DNA of 35,418 nt from Sneathiellales bacterium. Lineage in GTDB: Bacteria; Pseudomonadota; Alphaproteobacteria; JANQFL01. Below are positions 1-8,652 of the stretch, piece after piece; within the stretch, counting starts at the first letter, position 1; each line of letters opens with the position of its first letter. The position numbers and the translations under genes were made by a program. The stretch is taken from assembly GCA_028277845.1 (NCBI GenBank), contig JANQFL010000093.1:1-35418 (forward strand), in the 5' to 3' direction. The notes below the pieces were generated by a model. That model saw only the letters and a program-made list of their open reading frames with translations. It made no database searches and had not been told where the DNA came from.

Positions 1-296
1 CCCCAGGGCGTCAGACGGCTTGCGTGATGCCCGGCATCGCGCTGCCCCGTCTTCCTGGTGGATGGGCAGGCCGCTCGAGAAACAGAATGTTTCCATCTAA
101 AGAGGAACTGCTCTAGCCAGGCCATACATACCGTCTTGTAAACGGCCGGGTTTACTCTCGATTAACCATACGCTGGCCTAATGATGCGGCTGGAAATGGG
201 GCATTCCGCCCGTATTCGACCATTTGCCGTGCCCGTATCGATCGGAGTCCCTGCCGACCTTTTTCGGGCTTGGGGGACTGATTCGTTTAATTCGCA
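1..296. other. Leader region with no supported gene
   Basis: I see no convincing coding region here. Short open stretches run in from the left edge in two + frames and stop near 100-113; either could be the tail of a gene outside the window, but neither has a recognisable motif. The region contains a near-consensus CtrA box at 151-167 and presumably the promoter of the gene starting at 297. Confidence 0.5.
151..167 (+). promoter_or_regulatory. Near-consensus CtrA-type box
   Basis: The sequence reads TTTA-CTCTCGA-TTAACC, one mismatch in the left half from the CtrA consensus TTAA-N7-TTAACC. It ends 130 bp before the start codon at 297. It closely resembles the perfect box at 2980-2996 (shared CTCGATTAACC), before the paralogous gene, so both paralogues probably share a control signal. 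Confidence 0.55.
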
Positions 297-2948
297 ATGG
301 CCGCCTTACCCGAAATAGACCATGAAGAACTGGCCGCGGCCGACACGCAATATCGCCTGGGACAGGTCCATCTGACCCGAAATGCCGCCGACGACGCGCT
401 CGATGCCTTCCGGTCGGCGCTGTCGCACAATCCGGGCCACAACGATGCCAAGTTCGCGACGGCGTATCTGCTCAACGCCATGGGTGGTTTCGACGAGGCC
501 CATGACCTGCTCGGCGAACTTGTCGCGGCCATGCCCGACAATGCGGATGCGTTCTATCAGTTGGGCAAGAGCTGCCAGGGTAAGGACGACATCGCCGGCG
601 CGATCGATCATTTCCGCCGGGCGATCGCCATCGATGCCGATCACTTCGAAGCCATTCGCGATCTCGCGTCGGTCCTGACGATCAGCGGTGCGTTCGCCGA
701 GGCCGAGGAGTTGCTCAAGCGGGCCCTCGAAAACCGGCCCGACGATATCGAGAGCCAGTTCTATTTCGGCAATCTGCTGAGCGAGAGCGGCCGGCACCAG
801 GATGCTCTGCCTTATCTGGAAACCGTCCACACGCTGGCCCGAACACCGGCAACCGGAAACAATTACGCCACGGCGTTGATCAACACCAACCAGCCGCGCA
901 AGGCGCGTGACGTCATCGAAGCGGTGCTGTCTCAGCAGCCGGATTATGGCCTAGGCTGGTTTACCAAGGGCGCCACCTACACCCAGGAAGAAAACCCCAG
1001 GCAGGCGGTGCCCTGCTATCGCAAGGCGCTGGAAACGGGCGTGGCCGAGGACGAGTGTAAAAAACAAATCGCCAGCAGCCTGACGGCGTTGCTGCAGCTT
1101 CGCGAGGCCGTCGAACTCTATCGTGATCTTGAGCAACGCTATCCGGATGACGTTGAAGTCGTTCAGGGCCTGGGCACGGCCCTAGAAGCCCTCGGTCTGT
1201 CTTCACAGGCTTTGCCCTATTTCGAGCGGATGATCGAGCTGCAACCCAACGATGCGGCAAGCTGGAACAACATGGCCTTGTCATTGCAGCAGTTGGGCCG
1301 GTTCAAGGAATCCATTGAAGCCGCCGAGCGCGCGCTGGCGCTCGCCCCGACCCATACCAAGGCCTATCTCGTGGCGGCCAACAGCTACATCAAACTGCGA
1401 CAGAAGGATAAGGCGCTTCCCTATCTGACCGATGCGCTCAAACATGTCGGCGACGATCTCGAACGGCTGTTCATGATCGGCGAACTGTTCGAGGCCATCA
1501 GACTGACCGAAGAGGCATCGCTGATCTACAAGCAGATCGTCGACGTGGATCCGAACTATCCCAAGGCGACGTCACGGCTGCTGGATGCCAGCCTGTCACT
1601 GTGCGACTGGTCGCGCTATGACGAGTTCGTCAACAACCTGATCACGACGGCGCGGCGGGAAATCGAGACCGGCAAACCGTTTTCGTTCGACGTGTTCAAC
1701 CTGCAGGCATTGCCGGTCAGCTACGCGTTCATGTTCGAGGCCGCCAAGTCGTCGGCCCAGTCGATCGCCGAAACGGAGCGGGCCTTCGGCGAACCGTATG
1801 TCCACGCGGCGCGGCCACGCTCGGCGGGCGACCGTATTCGCCTGGGATATCTGCTGCCCTACACGAACTTCCACAGCCTGCCGCTGGTGCTGAAGGAAAT
1901 CGTGGAACGCCACGACCGGGACAGGTTCGAGGTGATCGGCTTCAGCACCAGCAAGTGCGACGCGACGAAATTCAGCCGCGGCTACCGTGCGGCGTTTGAT
2001 TCGTTCTTCGATGTGCCGGCGGCCCTGCCGGTCGAGGCGGCGCGGCAAATCCACGCCCATGGGATCGACGTGTTGATCGATGTCGCCGGCCTGACGTCAC
2101 AGAACTGCATGGACGTCCTGGCGCACCGCCCGGCGCCCGTGCAGGCGCATTTCCTGGGCTATTCGATTACGACCGGGGCGGACTATGTCGATTATCTCAT
2201 CACCGACAAGATCTACATTCCGCCGGAATGGCAGCGGTATTGCAGTGAAAAGGTCGTCTATCTGCCCGAAACATTCATGGCCACGAAACGCCAGGACGCC
2301 GAGGTGGTCGAATTGGAGCGGGCCCATTTCGACCTGCCCGAAAACGGCTTCGTCTTCGCCAATTTCAATCATCCCTGCAAGTTCGAGCCGAGAGTGTTTT
2401 CCGCCTGGATGGAAATCCTGTCCGCGGTGCCGGACAGCGTGCTCTGGTTCGGCGCCTGGACGTCGGCCACGCAACGCAATCTCAAATCGGAAGCGGAGAA
2501 ACACCGCGTCGACCCGGACAGGCTGGTGTTCAGCGACATTGTCGACCGGCCCGTTCACCTGGCCCGCCTCGCCTTGGCGGACCTGGCCCTCGACAATCTC
2601 TATCACGGCGGCGGCATCACCACGGTGGACGCCCTGTGGGTCGGCCTGCCCGTCCTGACCATCAGCGGCAAAACGCCCGGTGCGCGGTTGGGGGCGACCC
2701 TGACGGCGGCCGCGGACCTGCCCGATATGATCGTCGACGACCTGGATGCCTATGTCCGCACCGCCATCGCGCTGGCCCGGGACCCGGCGTCCCTCGCCGC
2801 GATCCGCGACCGCCTCGTCGGCAACCGCGATACCTGCCCGCTGTTCGACCTCGACCGCTACCGCCAGGGGCTGGAACAGGCCATCGAGGCCATGTGGCTG
2901 CGCTTCGAAAACGGCGATAGGCCGGATGTGATCGATATCGGCCGCTAG
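297..2948 (+). CDS. TPR protein with O-GlcNAc transferase-like (SPINDLY/GT41) catalytic domain
   Basis: This 883-aa protein has TPR-like helical repeats over roughly residues 1-430 and a GT41 (SPINDLY/OGT) catalytic half over about 510-860. Visible GT41 landmarks are a conserved His at 526 (motif YLLPYTNFHSLP), the segment GYSITTGADYVDYLITD, a FNHPCKFEP motif with Lys 695 at the position of the nucleotide-sugar-binding Lys of OGTs, and GGGITTVDALWVGLPV near 771. Such enzymes O-glycosylate Ser/Thr of protein targets in the cytoplasm, with the TPRs selecting the substrate. Bacterial homologues often sit in flagellar loci. The start at 297 lacks a strong Shine-Dalgarno. The next gene at 3111 is a paralogue. 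Family assignment is firm; donor sugar and target are unknown. Confidence 0.88.
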   Translation: MAALPEIDHEELAAADTQYRLGQVHLTRNAADDALDAFRSALSHNPGHNDAKFATAYLLNAMGGFDEAHDLLGELVAAMPDNADAFYQLGKSCQGKDDIAGAIDHFRRAIAIDADHFEAIRDLASVLTISGAFAEAEELLKRALENRPDDIESQFYFGNLLSESGRHQDALPYLETVHTLARTPATGNNYATALINTNQPRKARDVIEAVLSQQPDYGLGWFTKGATYTQEENPRQAVPCYRKALETGVAEDECKKQIASSLTALLQLREAVELYRDLEQRYPDDVEVVQGLGTALEALGLSSQALPYFERMIELQPNDAASWNNMALSLQQLGRFKESIEAAERALALAPTHTKAYLVAANSYIKLRQKDKALPYLTDALKHVGDDLERLFMIGELFEAIRLTEEASLIYKQIVDVDPNYPKATSRLLDASLSLCDWSRYDEFVNNLITTARREIETGKPFSFDVFNLQALPVSYAFMFEAAKSSAQSIAETERAFGEPYVHAARPRSAGDRIRLGYLLPYTNFHSLPLVLKEIVERHDRDRFEVIGFSTSKCDATKFSRGYRAAFDSFFDVPAALPVEAARQIHAHGIDVLIDVAGLTSQNCMDVLAHRPAPVQAHFLGYSITTGADYVDYLITDKIYIPPEWQRYCSEKVVYLPETFMATKRQDAEVVELERAHFDLPENGFVFANFNHPCKFEPRVFSAWMEILSAVPDSVLWFGAWTSATQRNLKSEAEKHRVDPDRLVFSDIVDRPVHLARLALADLALDNLYHGGGITTVDALWVGLPVLTISGKTPGARLGATLTAAADLPDMIVDDLDAYVRTAIALARDPASLAAIRDRLVGNRDTCPLFDLDRYRQGLEQAIEAMWLRFENGDRPDVIDIGR

Positions 2949-2979
2949 ACAGGGCGATCGGTTGCCGTCCGGCCCCGAT

Positions 2980-2996
2980 TTAACCCTCGATTAACC
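2980..2996 (+). promoter_or_regulatory. Consensus CtrA-type binding box
   Basis: TTAA-CCCTCGA-TTAACC is a perfect match to TTAA-N7-TTAACC. It lies in the 162-bp gap after the first GT41 gene, and its 3' end is 115 bp before the start at 3111. A further TTAAC half-site follows at 3007-3011. Placement and quality make it the best candidate control site for the second GT41 gene and the two methyltransferases behind it. Confidence 0.75.
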
Positions 2997-3110
2997 TTAC
3001 CCTGCGTTAACTGTTCGATCTCGCATCGTGGTGCGAGTGTTCGGGCGAACCGGTCGATGACCGCCTGAAATTCGCTTTCGTGGAATGACTGATGCAGGTG
3101 TTGACAGGGC

Positions 3111-5375
3111 ATGAGGGCGCCGACGAATAGTGCCGAAACGCCGGACGATGGCGACGGATCGTACCGCCGCGCCGAACGCGCGTTCAATCTCGGCACCATG
3201 CTCAACGACGCCGGGCGCTATCAGGAAGCCGTCGCGCCCCTGCGGGAAGCCTACGAGACGGTGGAAACGCCGGAAATCGCCAACAATCTGGCCGTCGCCC
3301 TGATCCACAGCGGCAAGGCCCTGCAGGCGCGCCTCGAGCTGGAGCGCATTCTCGCCAAGCACGATGATTTCGCCCTCTTATGGGCCACCCACGGCGCCGC
3401 CCTGAAGACCATGGGGCAACCGAAGAAGGCGCTCCTGTCGTTCCGCCGGGCGCTGGAACGCGACCCGCAACTCACCGCCGCCCGGCTCAACCTGGCCACC
3501 ACCCTGCACGCCATGGGCGACTATGCCGAAGCTATCGCCCAGTTCCGCACCGTCCTGTCCGGCCGGGCGGACGACGGCACCGCGATGGCCGGCCTGTGCC
3601 GCTCGCTGCAAAGCCTGGAACAGCATGGCGAGGCGCTCGCTCATCTGGCCGAATACGAGCGTCATCACGGTCTCTCCGTCGAGCTGCAGGAAGTCATGGC
3701 CCTGTCCCTGGAACGGACGGGGCAATTCGAACGGGCGCTGCACATGGTCGAGCAATGCCTGGCCCGGAACGGTGCGATGGCGTGGATGCATATGATCCGC
3801 GCCAACTGCCTCAGCGCGCTCGACCGGCACGACGAGGCCATCCGCGCGGTATCGAAGGCGCTGCGCGACGCCGCCGGCGATGTCACGCTGCTGCACGTCG
3901 CCGGCGGTTTCATGGAAAGCGCCAAGCTGACCCTCGAGGCGGTCAAGATCTACCGGATGATCCTGCGGCTCGACCCCACCGACGGCAGGGCCAATGCCCG
4001 GCTGTTCGACCTCCGGCTCACGCTGTGCGACTGGCAGCACTACGAGACCATGTGTACGGACCTGGTCGACCAGGTGATCCAGGACATCGACACCGGCCAT
4101 GACCTGTCGCTGGACGTCTTCAACCTGCAGGCGCTGCCGCTGTCCTACGAATTCATCGCCAACGCCGCACGCCACCAGGCGTCGATCATTGCCCAAAAAT
4201 CGCGGGCGATCGCCGAACCGTTCTCCCACCCCGAACCGGCGGCGCGGCGCGGCAAGATACGGATCGGCTATCTGCTGCCCTACACCTGGGTCCACAGCCT
4301 GCCCATCGTGCTCAAGGAAATCGTCCGCAACCACGACCGCGACCGGTTCGAGGTGATCGGCTATTGTACGCATCCGTGCACCAACACCGCGTTCAGCCGG
4401 TCCTATCGCGACAGCTTCGACCGTTTCGTCGATCTTCCCAGCTTCGCTCCCGCGGACGCCGCCCGGAAAATTCACGGCGACGACCTGGATCTCCTGATCG
4501 ATGTCGCCGGCCAGACCGGCATGAACTGCATGGACATCCTGGCGTTGCGGCCGGCGCCCATTCAGGCGCACTATCTCGGCTATTCGATCACGACCGGCGC
4601 CGACTATATCGATTACCTGATCACCGACCGCGCCTACATTCCGCCGCGTCAGCAAGCGTTCAACAGCGAGAAGCCGGTCTACCTGCCCGGCACCTTCATG
4701 GCCACCGTACGCGGTACGCAAGGCCCCGGCGCGGTCGCGCGCCAACAGCACGGCCTGCCGCGCGACGCCACCGTGTTCGCCAACTTCAATCACCCCTGCA
4801 AATTCGAGCCCAGTGTCTTTTCCGCATGGATGCGGATTCTGCAGGACGTCCCCGGCTCGGTCATGTGGTTCGGCGCCTGGGCGACCGAGACCATCGCCAA
4901 TCTGAGGCGCGAGGCGGAACAACGCGGCATCGACGGCGACCGGCTGATCTTCGCCGACATCGTCGAGCGCGACGAACACCTCGCCCGGCTCGCCTTGGCC
5001 GACCTGGCGCTCGATACGTTCTTCCACGGCGGGGGCATCACGACGGTGGATGCGTTGTGGGCGGGACTGCCCGTTCTCAGCGCCAAGGGCGAATTGCCCG
5101 GCAGCCGGTTGGGACAGACGCTCCTTGAGGCGGCGGGATTGCCCGAATTGGCCGTCGATGATCTGTCCGCCTATATCGGGAAAGCCGTCTGGCTCGCCAA
5201 CAACCCGGATATTCTCGACGATTACAGACACAAACTTACTTCGGAACGCGAAAACAGTCCGTTGTTCGACACGAGACATCACTGCCGCAAACTCGAACGG
5301 GCGATCGTCGCCATGTGCGAACGCCGCATGTCCGGATTAGAACCGGATCTTATCGATTTAACGTCCATCGATTGA
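3111..5375 (+). CDS. Second TPR protein with O-GlcNAc transferase-like (GT41) domain
   Basis: This 754-aa paralogue of the preceding protein has fewer TPR units (roughly residues 20-300) and a catalytic half over about 380-735. The same landmarks occur with identical spacing: His 395 (YLLPYTWVHSLP), Lys 564 in FNHPCKFEP and GGGITTVDALWAGLPV near 639. The His-to-Lys distance is 169 residues in both proteins. The linker between TPR and catalytic parts (CDW, then a VFNLQALPLSYEF segment) is strongly shared, so the pair looks like a tandem duplication with divergence or loss in the TPR part, which would change target choice more than chemistry. The start is the first ATG after the CtrA box. A methyltransferase gene begins 4 bp after its stop, suggesting one transcript. 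Confidence 0.88.
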   Translation: MRAPTNSAETPDDGDGSYRRAERAFNLGTMLNDAGRYQEAVAPLREAYETVETPEIANNLAVALIHSGKALQARLELERILAKHDDFALLWATHGAALKTMGQPKKALLSFRRALERDPQLTAARLNLATTLHAMGDYAEAIAQFRTVLSGRADDGTAMAGLCRSLQSLEQHGEALAHLAEYERHHGLSVELQEVMALSLERTGQFERALHMVEQCLARNGAMAWMHMIRANCLSALDRHDEAIRAVSKALRDAAGDVTLLHVAGGFMESAKLTLEAVKIYRMILRLDPTDGRANARLFDLRLTLCDWQHYETMCTDLVDQVIQDIDTGHDLSLDVFNLQALPLSYEFIANAARHQASIIAQKSRAIAEPFSHPEPAARRGKIRIGYLLPYTWVHSLPIVLKEIVRNHDRDRFEVIGYCTHPCTNTAFSRSYRDSFDRFVDLPSFAPADAARKIHGDDLDLLIDVAGQTGMNCMDILALRPAPIQAHYLGYSITTGADYIDYLITDRAYIPPRQQAFNSEKPVYLPGTFMATVRGTQGPGAVARQQHGLPRDATVFANFNHPCKFEPSVFSAWMRILQDVPGSVMWFGAWATETIANLRREAEQRGIDGDRLIFADIVERDEHLARLALADLALDTFFHGGGITTVDALWAGLPVLSAKGELPGSRLGQTLLEAAGLPELAVDDLSAYIGKAVWLANNPDILDDYRHKLTSERENSPLFDTRHHCRKLERAIVAMCERRMSGLEPDLIDLTSID

Positions 5376-5379
5376 GCCT

Positions 5380-6372
5380 ATGTCGACACATACCCAACCG
5401 CTTACCAACGACCTCGCCAGCTATCAGAATCCGTTTCCCGATATCGAGCCGTTTTGCGGGACCGTGCGGAAAGGGTTCATCGCAAATTTCCTGGGTACGG
5501 AAACCGAAACCGAATTCTGTATCTGGAACGACCTGAGCCATATGGAACAGGCACCCCACCATATGACGACGGAACGCCCGGTCATCGCCGCCGGGGAAGG
5601 GTTTTTCGAATGGGTTTCGGCGGTTGAGGCCGTGCGCGAAGCCAAGGACCGGTTCGTCATGCTGGAACTGGGCGGCGGGTACGGCGCGCGGGCGGTCGAT
5701 ACGTACCGCATGCTGCAACTGCTGAATCCCATGCCTTGCAAACTGGGACTTGTGGAAGCCGACCCCGGCCGCTTTTCCTGGGCGCTGCGCCATTTCGCCA
5801 ACAACGGCATCGATACGCGCGATCATTGGCTGATCAAGACGATGGTCAGCGACACCAACCGGCCGATGCTGTTTCCCTTCGGGGGAATTTACGGCGACAA
5901 CAACGCCATCGCCGATCCCGGCGACGCTCAGTTGCTCGCGGACAATATCATTCAGCAGGGCGTCGAGGGCGATGTGCTCAAGGGCATCATGACCAACATG
6001 CGCACCGGCGTCGTGCTCAGACAGGACGACGGCCAGACGCCCGAGCCGAGAAAGTATGAAATCGCCATCGTCAGCACCGTCACCATCGCCGACATGGTGC
6101 GCCCCTTCGAGCGGGTCGACTATATCGATATCGACATTCAAAGCGCCGAGCTTTACGCCGTTCCCGCGGCCATGGACGCCCTCAACCGCAAGGTCCGAAG
6201 AATTCATCTGGCCACGCACGGGGACCATATTCACGAAGCGCTGCTCAATCTGTTCGTCGACCAGGGTTGGGAAATCACCTTCAACTTCCAGCCCAATAAA
6301 AGCTTCGAATCCGAGTACGGCAACTTCTCGGTAGGCGACGGCATTGTCTCCGCCCGCAATCCACGCGTCTAA
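5380..6372 (+). CDS. FkbM-like SAM-dependent methyltransferase, copy 1
   Basis: This 330-aa protein carries a class I SAM-binding pattern: motif I LELGGGYG at residues 95-102, an acidic motif VEADP at 125-129 and an NNG segment shortly after. A later block, DYIDIDIQSAELYAVP, resembles the conserved KiDvEGaE block of FkbM-family sugar O-methyltransferases. Activity is therefore probably methylation of a glycan hydroxyl in the cytoplasm. It begins 4 bp after the GT41 stop and is followed after 17 bp by a paralogue, so all three are probably co-transcribed. The overall match to FkbM is distant: the N-terminal 90 residues are lineage-specific, and the IDIDIQSAE block has Gln-Ser where FkbM usually has Glu-Gly. 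The specific substrate is unknown. Confidence 0.7.
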   Translation: MSTHTQPLTNDLASYQNPFPDIEPFCGTVRKGFIANFLGTETETEFCIWNDLSHMEQAPHHMTTERPVIAAGEGFFEWVSAVEAVREAKDRFVMLELGGGYGARAVDTYRMLQLLNPMPCKLGLVEADPGRFSWALRHFANNGIDTRDHWLIKTMVSDTNRPMLFPFGGIYGDNNAIADPGDAQLLADNIIQQGVEGDVLKGIMTNMRTGVVLRQDDGQTPEPRKYEIAIVSTVTIADMVRPFERVDYIDIDIQSAELYAVPAAMDALNRKVRRIHLATHGDHIHEALLNLFVDQGWEITFNFQPNKSFESEYGNFSVGDGIVSARNPRV

Positions 6373-6389
6373 TTCCAACGGGACCAGAC

Positions 6390-7367
6390 ATGACCAACGA
6401 CTTGAAACAATTCGACTCGGCGTTCGACGACGTGGAACCGTGGCACGGCCTGGTGCGCAACGGATACATCGCCAATTTCGCCGGCGTCATGACCGAGGCG
6501 GATTTCAATGCCTCCATGGCGGATTTGTCCTGGGCCTGCCAGGGACCGCACACCATGGAAACGAGCCGTCCAAGCCTGACCCAGGGGGAAAGCTGGTTCG
6601 AATGGGTCAATGTCGTCGAAGCGGTTCGTGAAGCCCGTGGAACGTTCGTCATGGCGGAGTTCGGCGGCGGTTATGGCGGCCGCGTGGTCAACGCCCATGC
6701 CCTGCTGCAGAAGCTGAATCCGATGCCCGCCAAACTGGCCATCATCGAAGCCGATCCCGACCGCTACGACTGCGCCTTGCGTCATTTCGCCGCCAACGGC
6801 CTGGACCCGGAAGACCACTGGCTGATCAAGGCCGCGGTCAGCGACACCAACGAACCTGCCCTCTTTCCTTATGGCGGCGGCGTCGGCGACAACAACATCT
6901 TCAATGTCGAGGACGACAATATCAGCCTCGCCGAAAAACTCGCAAGCGAAGGGGTCGCAGGCCAAATCATCAAAAACATCTTTGCCAACATGCAGACCGG
7001 TGTGAAGATCCAGCGCAGCGATCCGCGGCACCGCTCCGATTTCATGCTATCAGTGGTCAGTTCACTGACGATCGGCGATGTATTGGGTCCGTTCGACTAT
7101 GTCGACTATGCCGATTTCGACATCCAGAGCGCCGAAGCCTTCGTCGTGCCGCCGGCGATCGGCGTTCTCAATCAGAAAGTCCGCCGGATTCATTTCGGCA
7201 CGCACGGCGAACACATACACGGCCAACTCAAACAACTCTTCGTCGAGCACGGCTGGGATCTGATCTTCGACTTCGCCCCCAATGGGCGGTTCGAAACGGA
7301 ATACGGAACGTTCAATACGGGCGACGGAATTCTGTCCGCCCTGAACCCGCGCCTCGCACGCCACTGA
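6390..7367 (+). CDS. FkbM-like SAM-dependent methyltransferase, copy 2
   Basis: This 325-aa protein is a clear paralogue of the one before it, alignable along its full length: EFGGGYG at 90-96, IEADPDRYDCALRHFAANG near 119-137, DHWLIKAAVSDTNEPALFPYGGG, and a late DYADFDIQSAEAFVVP block. The shared 'DVEPWHG / IEPFCG ... VRNGYIANF' N-terminus sets the pair apart from ordinary FkbM proteins. It presumably modifies the same glycan or protein class at another position or residue. It is the last gene before a 202-bp gap holding an inverted repeat and a CtrA box, so it probably ends the first transcription unit. Confidence 0.7.
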   Translation: MTNDLKQFDSAFDDVEPWHGLVRNGYIANFAGVMTEADFNASMADLSWACQGPHTMETSRPSLTQGESWFEWVNVVEAVREARGTFVMAEFGGGYGGRVVNAHALLQKLNPMPAKLAIIEADPDRYDCALRHFAANGLDPEDHWLIKAAVSDTNEPALFPYGGGVGDNNIFNVEDDNISLAEKLASEGVAGQIIKNIFANMQTGVKIQRSDPRHRSDFMLSVVSSLTIGDVLGPFDYVDYADFDIQSAEAFVVPPAIGVLNQKVRRIHFGTHGEHIHGQLKQLFVEHGWDLIFDFAPNGRFETEYGTFNTGDGILSALNPRLARH

Positions 7368-7397
7368 CACCGGGCCGAAATCGCCTATTTTTGGCTG

Positions 7398-7427
7398 AAT
7401 TTCGCGCATTTTTCCGCCCGCGAAATT
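7398..7427 (+). terminator. Inverted repeat after the methyltransferase pair
   Basis: A perfect 9-bp inverted repeat, AATTTCGCG (7398-7406) and CGCGAAATT (7419-7427), encloses a 12-base loop, 30 bp after the stop at 7367. The left arm can also pair with CGAAAT at 7377-7382. No T-tract follows, so it may be a weak terminator, an mRNA 3'-end stabiliser or neither. Confidence 0.35.
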
Positions 7428-7435
7428 GCCCGGTT

Positions 7436-7452
7436 TTAAACCCCTATTAACC
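7436..7452 (+). promoter_or_regulatory. Consensus CtrA-type binding box
   Basis: TTAA-ACCCCTA-TTAACC matches TTAA-N7-TTAACC perfectly. It ends 118 bp before the ATG at 7570, nearly the same spacing as for the gene at 3111. A longer reading frame from a TTG at 7426 would put this box inside coding sequence, which argues for the downstream ATG. Confidence 0.75.
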
Positions 7453-7569
7453 AAATTCCTCCACCATTTGTTTACCGATGGTCGAGTGAAACGGAAAGGG
7501 GTGTCCCACAGGATTCGCGCATCCAGACAGGCGGCAAACATCGCCAACGCGGACCGGACAATCAGTTGC

Positions 7570-8610
7570 ATGCAGTATTGGCGTAAAGCTCTCGTCTCCC
7601 CAACGGATTCCATTCTCGAAACCATCAAGGTTCTCGACGAAGCCCGATATCAGATCGCCATGGTGGTCAACCAGGACACCAAACTGTTGGGCATCGTCAC
7701 CGACGGCAATATCCGCCGGGGCATCCTGAACGGCGTCGATCTGTCGGCCCCCATCAACACCATCATGGACCGCAGCCCGTTCACCAGCGGCCCGGGTTTT
7801 CATCGTCTGCAGCTGTTCGAAACCATGATGCGGCACGAATACCGCCGCGTCCCCGTTCTCAACGACGAGGGCCAGGTCATCGACCTGTTGGGCATCGAGG
7901 AACTGAGCGAGCCCGAACCGATCGAAAACATGGCGGTGATCATGGTCGGCGGTCTGGGTACGCGTCTGCGTCCGCTGACCAGCTCGACGCCCAAGCCGAT
8001 GGTGCCCGTTGGCAACCGGCCGGTGCTGGAAACCATCATGATGCAGCTCAAGCTGCACGGCATCCGCCGCATTCATCTGGCGGTGAATCACAAGGCGCAC
8101 GTGATCGAAGACTATTTCGGCGACGGATCGGATCTCGGTCTCGACCTGCATTACATCCGCGAGGAAAAGCGCCTGGGCACCGCCGGCGCCCTGAGCCTGT
8201 TGCCGGACAAGCCTTCGGCGCCGTTCGTGGTCATGAACGGCGATTTGCTGACCAAGCTCGACTTCCGCGCCCTGCTCGACTTCCATACCGAAAAGGACGC
8301 CGCCGCGACCATGTGCCTCGGCGAACACTGGTACGAAGTGCCGTACGGCGTGGCCGAGGCCCAGGACGACCGGCTGGTATATCTGGTCGAGAAACCCATG
8401 CAGCGGTTCCTAGTCAATGCCGGCATTTACGTGCTGTCGCCCGAGGCCGTCGACCGCATTCCCTACAACGAAGCCTACGACATGCCGACGCTGGTCCACG
8501 AAATGATGGAGGAGAAGCAGTCGGTGGCGACTTACCTGATCCGCGATTACTGGATCGACATCGGCCGGATGGATGACCTGCGCCAGGCCCAGGAAGCCTA
8601 CGCCGGCTAA
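7570..8610 (+). CDS. ptmE: CBS-domain nucleotidyltransferase, PtmE/LegX-like (probable GlcN-1-P guanylyltransferase)
   Basis: From the ATG at 7570 the protein has 346 aa. Residues 1-115 form a CBS pair (GIVTDGNIRRGIL; YRRVPVLNDEG). Residues about 122-346 are a sugar-1-phosphate nucleotidyltransferase with the signature GGLGTRLRPLT at 127-137, KPMVPVGNRP following, and VMNGDLLTKLDF in the middle. This architecture is that of PtmE/LegX, which in the GDP-linked legionaminic acid route makes GDP-glucosamine from GlcN-1-phosphate. The LegB, LegI and LegG homologues downstream support this. An upstream in-frame TTG at 7426 would add 48 residues without family resemblance and would cover the CtrA box, so I reject it. 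CBS domains may give allosteric nucleotide control. Nucleotide specificity is inferred from the family. Confidence 0.82.
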   Translation: MQYWRKALVSPTDSILETIKVLDEARYQIAMVVNQDTKLLGIVTDGNIRRGILNGVDLSAPINTIMDRSPFTSGPGFHRLQLFETMMRHEYRRVPVLNDEGQVIDLLGIEELSEPEPIENMAVIMVGGLGTRLRPLTSSTPKPMVPVGNRPVLETIMMQLKLHGIRRIHLAVNHKAHVIEDYFGDGSDLGLDLHYIREEKRLGTAGALSLLPDKPSAPFVVMNGDLLTKLDFRALLDFHTEKDAAATMCLGEHWYEVPYGVAEAQDDRLVYLVEKPMQRFLVNAGIYVLSPEAVDRIPYNEAYDMPTLVHEMMEEKQSVATYLIRDYWIDIGRMDDLRQAQEAYAG

Positions 8611-8652
8611 ACGGGCGATCAGAGACGAAATTTGGACGGAACGACAAAGCCA

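Noticed and set aside
3378-5282. A 634-codon open frame on the - strand
   Set aside because: It is antisense to the second GT41 gene, with composition typical of a shadow frame.
7426-7569. TTG start adding 48 residues to the CBS-nucleotidyltransferase
   Set aside because: The extension is basic and non-homologous and would place a perfect CtrA-type box inside the coding sequence.
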